Assembly (NCBI RefSeq): GCF_017052585.1
Contig: NZ_JAFFHZ010000001.1
Span: 3,525,001 to 3,589,000, forward strand
DNA length: 64,000 bases
Direction: 5' to 3'
Source: Paenibacillus apiarius
GTDB taxonomy: Bacteria; Bacillota; Bacilli; Paenibacillales; Paenibacillaceae
The position numbers and the translations under genes were made by a program. The notes under the pieces were generated by a model. It did not search any database and was not told where the DNA came from. It was given only the letters and a program-made list of their open reading frames with translations. Positions 59,921-64,000 of the stretch are shown in pieces (position 1 is the first letter of the stretch; each line of letters begins with the position of its first letter).

Positions 59921-61216
59921 ATGGGGTTTTGGAAATCAGTGTTTTCCGAAAGGCAAGACAACCGGAAAGCGCTGCTGCTGCTTTTGTTTTTTTTCATATT
60001 TTACATAACGGTGAATATTCCTTTTTTGACGTATATGGAACAAAATAAAGCCGTTTTAAATCCGCTCAGTCCTTTTTATGGAGCGCCTTTTACGCTGAAT
60101 TTATTCAATTTCGATCCTTCTCTTTATTATGCGCCGCAATCTTCTGTGATCCACCCGCTGCTTAATTACTTGTCAACACCGCTGAAGCAGCTTGCCGCTC
60201 TAACCTTTGGCAATGCCCTCTTTCTCGGTATTCAAAGCTTGATTAATGCGGCAGGCGTAGCCATCATGTATTACTATTTGCGCAAAAATAAATGCGGCAA
60301 TGTATTGGCTGCGGGAACGGCGGCATTCTATGGAACCAGCTCTTATAGCCTTTTTACAGCCCTGATTCCGGATTCCTACCCTTATGCCATGTTCCTCCTT
60401 CTGCTAACGGTATTATACTGCCAATATTGCAGGCTGAATGATAGGCTTGATATATTGCCGGCTGCATTGCTGCTATTTCTTAACTTCGGCATTACGGTTA
60501 CCAATGTGGTCACAGCAGCAGGAGCATTATTCTTCGGCACGCTCGGCAAGGGCAAGCAGTTTTGGTTCAGATGGATAAAGATAGCGATCGTATCCTTGCT
60601 GCTTGTCGCTCTCTTTACGATGCTGCAATTCTTTATTTTTTCGGGCAACTCTTGGATTACGACGTGGAAGCAAAATATACATGCCGGCGGTTTTAGCTAC
60701 GTTGCTCCGTTTTCGTTGCAGCATCATTGGAAAGCGGTATACACGATGATTGAGAGCCCCATTATCACGCCACATCTGACTATGATTAACGAATCTATTA
60801 TGGCGTTTGTCACGAATATGACCAATCCATTTGCGTTGCATGGCCATCTTATCGGAGCGATTGTCATCGGATTGACACTGCTGGCGCTGGCGAGAGGATA
60901 TGCTGACAAAGAAGTTCAATCGCTTGCTGTATTTCCTCTCTTTGCACTGCTGCTGCACATTGTCGTCGGCTTTGGGCTGGGCGCATTTGAATATGATATG
61001 TATTTGTACGCAGGCCATTATCTGTTTGCCCTTTTTCTGCTGAGCGCGTGGTTCATTCACAGCCTGAGGGGCAAAGCCCGCAGCATTCTCACAGGGATCA
61101 TCGTCATCTGTACGATAATTACGTTCACGGGCAATATTGCCGGTCACATGAAAGCGTTGGATAGCGTGAAGCAAATCTATCATCAAGTGGAATATTCTAG
61201 TGAATTTGTAGAGTAA
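59921..61216 (+). CDS. Polytopic membrane protein, GT-C-like glycosyltransferase candidate
   Basis: A 431-residue protein with about eleven TM helices and an early extracytoplasmic loop (YMEQNKAVLNPLSPFYGAPFTLNLFNFDPSLYYAPQSS). ATG 59921 has GGAGG eight bases upstream; ATG 59906 is part of that site. The topology fits GT-C glycosyltransferases that use polyprenyl-phosphate sugars on the outer face, and the operon supplies such a donor. No acidic DxD/ExD motif is certain, so this is a context-based call. Confidence 0.6.
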   Translation: MGFWKSVFSERQDNRKALLLLLFFFIFYITVNIPFLTYMEQNKAVLNPLSPFYGAPFTLNLFNFDPSLYYAPQSSVIHPLLNYLSTPLKQLAALTFGNALFLGIQSLINAAGVAIMYYYLRKNKCGNVLAAGTAAFYGTSSYSLFTALIPDSYPYAMFLLLLTVLYCQYCRLNDRLDILPAALLLFLNFGITVTNVVTAAGALFFGTLGKGKQFWFRWIKIAIVSLLLVALFTMLQFFIFSGNSWITTWKQNIHAGGFSYVAPFSLQHHWKAVYTMIESPIITPHLTMINESIMAFVTNMTNPFALHGHLIGAIVIGLTLLALARGYADKEVQSLAVFPLFALLLHIVVGFGLGAFEYDMYLYAGHYLFALFLLSAWFIHSLRGKARSILTGIIVICTIITFTGNIAGHMKALDSVKQIYHQVEYSSEFVE

Positions 61217-61279
61217 ATGGCCCACATTATGATAAGATAGTGAACGGAATGTAATATTATTGTAAAGGAAGTACGGCAA

Positions 61280-63214
61280 GTGAATAAAATGCATGAAATC
61301 AATTTGGAATCAAGACGCTCCCTGCTGCCAACAGTGACGGTTATGTCATTCCTGTTACTGGCCAAACTATCAATTCTTCGTTTATTCTTTTTTGGCGAAA
61401 TCAGTGCAAGCGGATTGCTGAAGGATGCGGTATCCTTGCTGGTTATTATGAGCTTGCTGGAGCTCACGCTGCCCCGCAGAGTAAAGAGCACCATGTTTTG
61501 GGCGTTTAATGTTGTTTTTTCGCTCACTCTGTTTGCGGCTACTTTGTATCAGATTCATTTTAATTCGGTGCCGACGTATACGGCCCTTGGAGAATTGGGG
61601 CAGGTGCCTCAAATTCATTCCAGCATTCGCCCGCTGATCAAGCCTTCACATTTTCTGTTTTTCGGAGATTTTGCAATTGCCGCAATCATTGGGGGAATTC
61701 GCTTTTTCGGCAGCCGCCGGGCCATGCGTAATCGGGCTTCGGGCATCTCATTTGGTTCCTCTCGAAGCGTTGCATACAGATGGAAGGTTGCTGCTGCCTT
61801 CATGTTGGTGCTCAGCATCGGTTTTTCAATACTTTTCATTCATAATGGAGAAGCCATTGACAATGAACTTGTGAAGGCCGAAAATCTCGGCTTTTTGAAT
61901 TTCCAGGTAGCTGCCGCTATTAAAAATAAAAGAGAGAATGACTTGATTGCCAATGGAAATCTGCAGCTGACGAAAGCGCAAGCGAAGTCGCTGCAATCGA
62001 CCTACCCTTATCAGGAAGACGGATTCAATGCAGCCAAGCCTGCCTATTTTGGTTCAGCCAAAAACATGAACCTAATTATTGTACAAATGGAAGCATTTCA
62101 GAACTTCCCTATTCATTTAAAATTAGAGCAGCGGGAAATTACACCTGTACTGAACACCCTTGCTAAAGAAAGTTATTATTTCCCGTTCTTTTATCAGCAA
62201 ATCGGCCAAGGCAATACATCGGATGCGGAGTTCTTGTCCAACACTTCTATCTACCCGACCGGGAAGGTCGCCATGTCAACGGGTTTTGGAAACAGACAGC
62301 TGCCGAGTCTGCCGCGACTCCTGCATGAGCATGACTATCACGCGGCAACATTTCATATCAATGATGTTCAGTTTTGGAGCCGTGATTTATTGTACCCTGG
62401 ACTTGCCTTTGATCGTTATTATGATAAGCCTTTTTATAAAAATGACTATTTTAATGATTTTGGCGCTTCGGATGAAGAAATGTACCGGGTCGGCATAGAG
62501 AAATTGAGCGAGATGTCCAGCGACGGCAAGCCGTTCTATGCGCAGTTTGTTACGACGTCCAGTCATGCCCCGTTTGTCATTCCGGAAGATCGCCGGAGAT
62601 TGAAGGTCCCGGCAGATATGAAAGGAACACAGCTGGGCAATTATTTGGAAGCTATCAACTATACCGATTACGCGCTTGGGCAATTCATTGAACAATTAAA
62701 ACAAAAAGGGCTCTGGGATCATACGATGCTTGTTGTCTACGGCGATCACTCCGGAGTCAACCCGAAAGAGACGGACGGGAAGGAAATTACGGAGCGGCTG
62801 GGCATTCCCTATGATAATCAGGTCAGTCGCTTCAACATTCCGCTCTTGATTCACGTTCCGGGTCAGGGCGAAGGCAAGGTCGTTGAACGGATAGGCGGAC
62901 AGATTGATATATTGCCGACTGTAGCCAATCTGATGGGAATATCGCTCGAGGAGCAACAGTTTACTGCGTTTGGACGCGATCTGTTGAACACGGATAACAA
63001 CGTTATCGGCATGCGCTATTATTTGCCTACGGGCTCATTTTTCAATAATGACGTGTTGTTTGTTCCGGGTAAAGGCTTTGATGATGGAACGGCAATCTCT
63101 TTAAAGACGCTCGAACCTGTCCAGGTTCAGAACTCATATCGCAAAGACTATGATTATATTATGGCGCTGATGAAATTATCGGACGAATACGTTCAACTAT
63201 TGCCAAAACGATAG
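61280..63214 (+). CDS. LTA-synthase-family phosphoglycerol transferase / sulfatase-fold enzyme
   Basis: A 644-residue membrane enzyme. About five N-terminal TM helices are followed by an extracellular alkaline-phosphatase-fold domain with the nucleophile Thr in GQGNTSDAEFLSNTS, and metal motifs NLIIVQMEAFQN, SSHAPFVIPED and VVYGDHSGVNPKE. These are the LtaS/YfnI/YqgS hallmarks. The enzyme probably adds phosphoglycerol to a polymer, either lipoteichoic acid or the operon's glycan. The start is GTG 61280 with AAAGGAAG eight bases upstream. Confidence 0.85.
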   Translation: MNKMHEINLESRRSLLPTVTVMSFLLLAKLSILRLFFFGEISASGLLKDAVSLLVIMSLLELTLPRRVKSTMFWAFNVVFSLTLFAATLYQIHFNSVPTYTALGELGQVPQIHSSIRPLIKPSHFLFFGDFAIAAIIGGIRFFGSRRAMRNRASGISFGSSRSVAYRWKVAAAFMLVLSIGFSILFIHNGEAIDNELVKAENLGFLNFQVAAAIKNKRENDLIANGNLQLTKAQAKSLQSTYPYQEDGFNAAKPAYFGSAKNMNLIIVQMEAFQNFPIHLKLEQREITPVLNTLAKESYYFPFFYQQIGQGNTSDAEFLSNTSIYPTGKVAMSTGFGNRQLPSLPRLLHEHDYHAATFHINDVQFWSRDLLYPGLAFDRYYDKPFYKNDYFNDFGASDEEMYRVGIEKLSEMSSDGKPFYAQFVTTSSHAPFVIPEDRRRLKVPADMKGTQLGNYLEAINYTDYALGQFIEQLKQKGLWDHTMLVVYGDHSGVNPKETDGKEITERLGIPYDNQVSRFNIPLLIHVPGQGEGKVVERIGGQIDILPTVANLMGISLEEQQFTAFGRDLLNTDNNVIGMRYYLPTGSFFNNDVLFVPGKGFDDGTAISLKTLEPVQVQNSYRKDYDYIMALMKLSDEYVQLLPKR

Positions 63215-63431
63215 GAACGAATGAACTGTGCGGCGGTCGGAGGCATCCTCGGCTTTTCAGACAAGGTGATGTGGTGTACTCTTAAGGAAGAAAACTGTAT
63301 GCTCCGCTTGATTGCTCCGAGCATATTGTCTATTTTGACGACAGACGCATCACATGCTCTGACTGTATGGGCTGATCAAGCAGAAAGCGTCATCGGATAC
63401 TATTTCTATGAAAAAGGAGACGAGATCAACC

Positions 63432-63686
63432 ATGGCACACTTTGCAGCAATATTGGAAATGAAGGACGCATCCAAAAACCAGACGTTTCGCCAACAGCAT
63501 TTAGATTATTTGGACAAGCTGAAGGAGCAAGGCAAGCTGTTCGCTAAAGGTCCGTTCGGCGACGGCTCGGGCGGCATGGTTGTATACATCGCCGATTCGA
63601 TGGAGGAAGCGCGGCAGATTGCGGAGAACGATCCGTACGTAGTGGAAGGCGTAAGAGAGCTCAACCTGCGTGAGTGGAAAATCTAG
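63432..63686 (+). CDS. YciI-like protein
   Basis: An 84-residue soluble protein of the YciI/DUF fold: MAHFAAILEMKD, QQHLDYLDKLKEQGKLFAKGPFGDGSGGMVVYIA and EARQIAENDPYVVEGVRELNLREW. It is a small ferredoxin-like fold dimer with unclear enzymatic role. ATG 63432 is preferred for the family N-terminus, with AAAGGAG 12 bases upstream; ATG 63408 is alternative. Confidence 0.8.
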   Translation: MAHFAAILEMKDASKNQTFRQQHLDYLDKLKEQGKLFAKGPFGDGSGGMVVYIADSMEEARQIAENDPYVVEGVRELNLREWKI

Positions 63687-63798
63687 GAATATTCGGCGGT
63701 ATGCAACGAAAGCTCTAAGCATTTAAGACTCAAGAATCGAAAACTCAAGCAGCCAAAGGTGCGAAGTAAAGAAACCGCTCCTGCTCGGGAGGCTCGAC

Positions 63799-64000
63799 AT
63801 GAAGGATGAATTGGATCGATTGACTGAGATCGGCATGGAAAACCAAGAGCAAGATGGCGATGTCAACGGCGGGCTAGACAATCTGCTACTGCTGGATCGG
63901 ACGAATGATCTTGCGGAAGCGGATGCGCTCTATCCGTTTGCGCTTGATGAACTGCTTTGCAGGCATGTCGGCAAGGGCGGCTCCCCGTTGTGCCATCTAT
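63799..64000 (+). CDS. Lipoate-protein ligase-like protein, 5' part
   Basis: ATG 63799 with GGGAGG six bases upstream starts a frame open to the window edge. It reads LLLLDRTNDLAEADALYPFALDELLCRHVGKGGSPLCHL, the N-terminal pattern of the lipoate-protein ligase/octanoyltransferase family, which attaches or moves lipoyl groups on dehydrogenase E2 domains. Only 67 codons are visible, so the subtype (LplA, LipM or LipL) is open. Confidence 0.6.
   Translation, partial: MKDELDRLTEIGMENQEQDGDVNGGLDNLLLLDRTNDLAEADALYPFALDELLCRHVGKGGSPLCHL

Overview
The window looks like a chromosomal segment of a Paenibacillus-type member of the Bacillota. The reasons are strong AGGAGG-type ribosome binding sites with frequent TTG and GTG starts, Bacillus-type Fur boxes, several secreted copper-amine-oxidase-N-domain proteins, a sporulation-kinase-like histidine kinase, a LytR/LTA-synthase style Gram-positive envelope, and a GAP1/double-GTPase cluster of a kind seen in this group. 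No rRNA, tRNA or CRISPR array was seen. The family assignment of the organism is an inference from gene content only.

Layout. 1-5.1 kb: a divergent, apparently Fur-controlled locus with a NitT/TauT-type ABC importer and three SAM methyltransferases. 5.2-14.8 kb: ordinary chromosomal genes (acyl-ACP thioesterase, NAGPA-type glycosidase, sodA with a SufR-like regulator, J-domain protein, pentapeptide protein, PQQ-propeller protein, XRE regulator, FabF paralogue). 14.85-16.4 kb: an IS1182-type insertion sequence sitting in the fabF terminator, flanked by a 30-bp duplication of that hairpin, its transposase split at an A AAA AAG heptamer. 16.6-22.1 kb: a 7TMR-DISM histidine kinase, then a small operon methyltransferase / class I isoprenoid enzyme / NHLP-leader peptide that could be a prenylated-peptide pathway, then MBL hydrolase and MarR regulator. 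22.2-33 kb: EcsC, an acyltransferase, RtcB behind a leader peptide and two terminators, tandemly duplicated XRE regulators, a secreted gamma-glutamyltransferase and a chemoreceptor.

34-40 kb is an envelope-stress type regulon: two near-identical VanR-like response regulators, one VanS-like kinase, an acyltransferase and a polysaccharide-deacetylase lipoprotein. Three of the promoters share an array of CTTA-type repeats with identical spacing, and a small inverted-repeat element has inserted between that array and the deacetylase gene.

42.2-57.5 kb is the most striking region: a seven-gene operon encoding two membrane-anchored VWA proteins, a bacterial tubulin-like protein, an 817-residue protein of unknown fold, an Fn3-like protein, a zinc-ribbon P-loop GTPase and a GAP1-N2 protein, with a divergent zinc-ribbon/TM pair at its head. 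It reads as a membrane-associated NTPase machine, either a conflict (defence) system or a cell-surface scaffold; its function is not established by the sequence. 57.6-63.2 kb is an envelope glycan operon (UbiA-type phosphoribosyltransferase, HAD phosphatase, paired SMR-like flippase subunits, polytopic GT-C-like protein, LTA-synthase-family enzyme) whose order suggests synthesis, dephosphorylation, flipping and transfer of a polyprenyl-phosphate pentose. The window ends with a YciI-like protein and the start of a lipoate-protein ligase.
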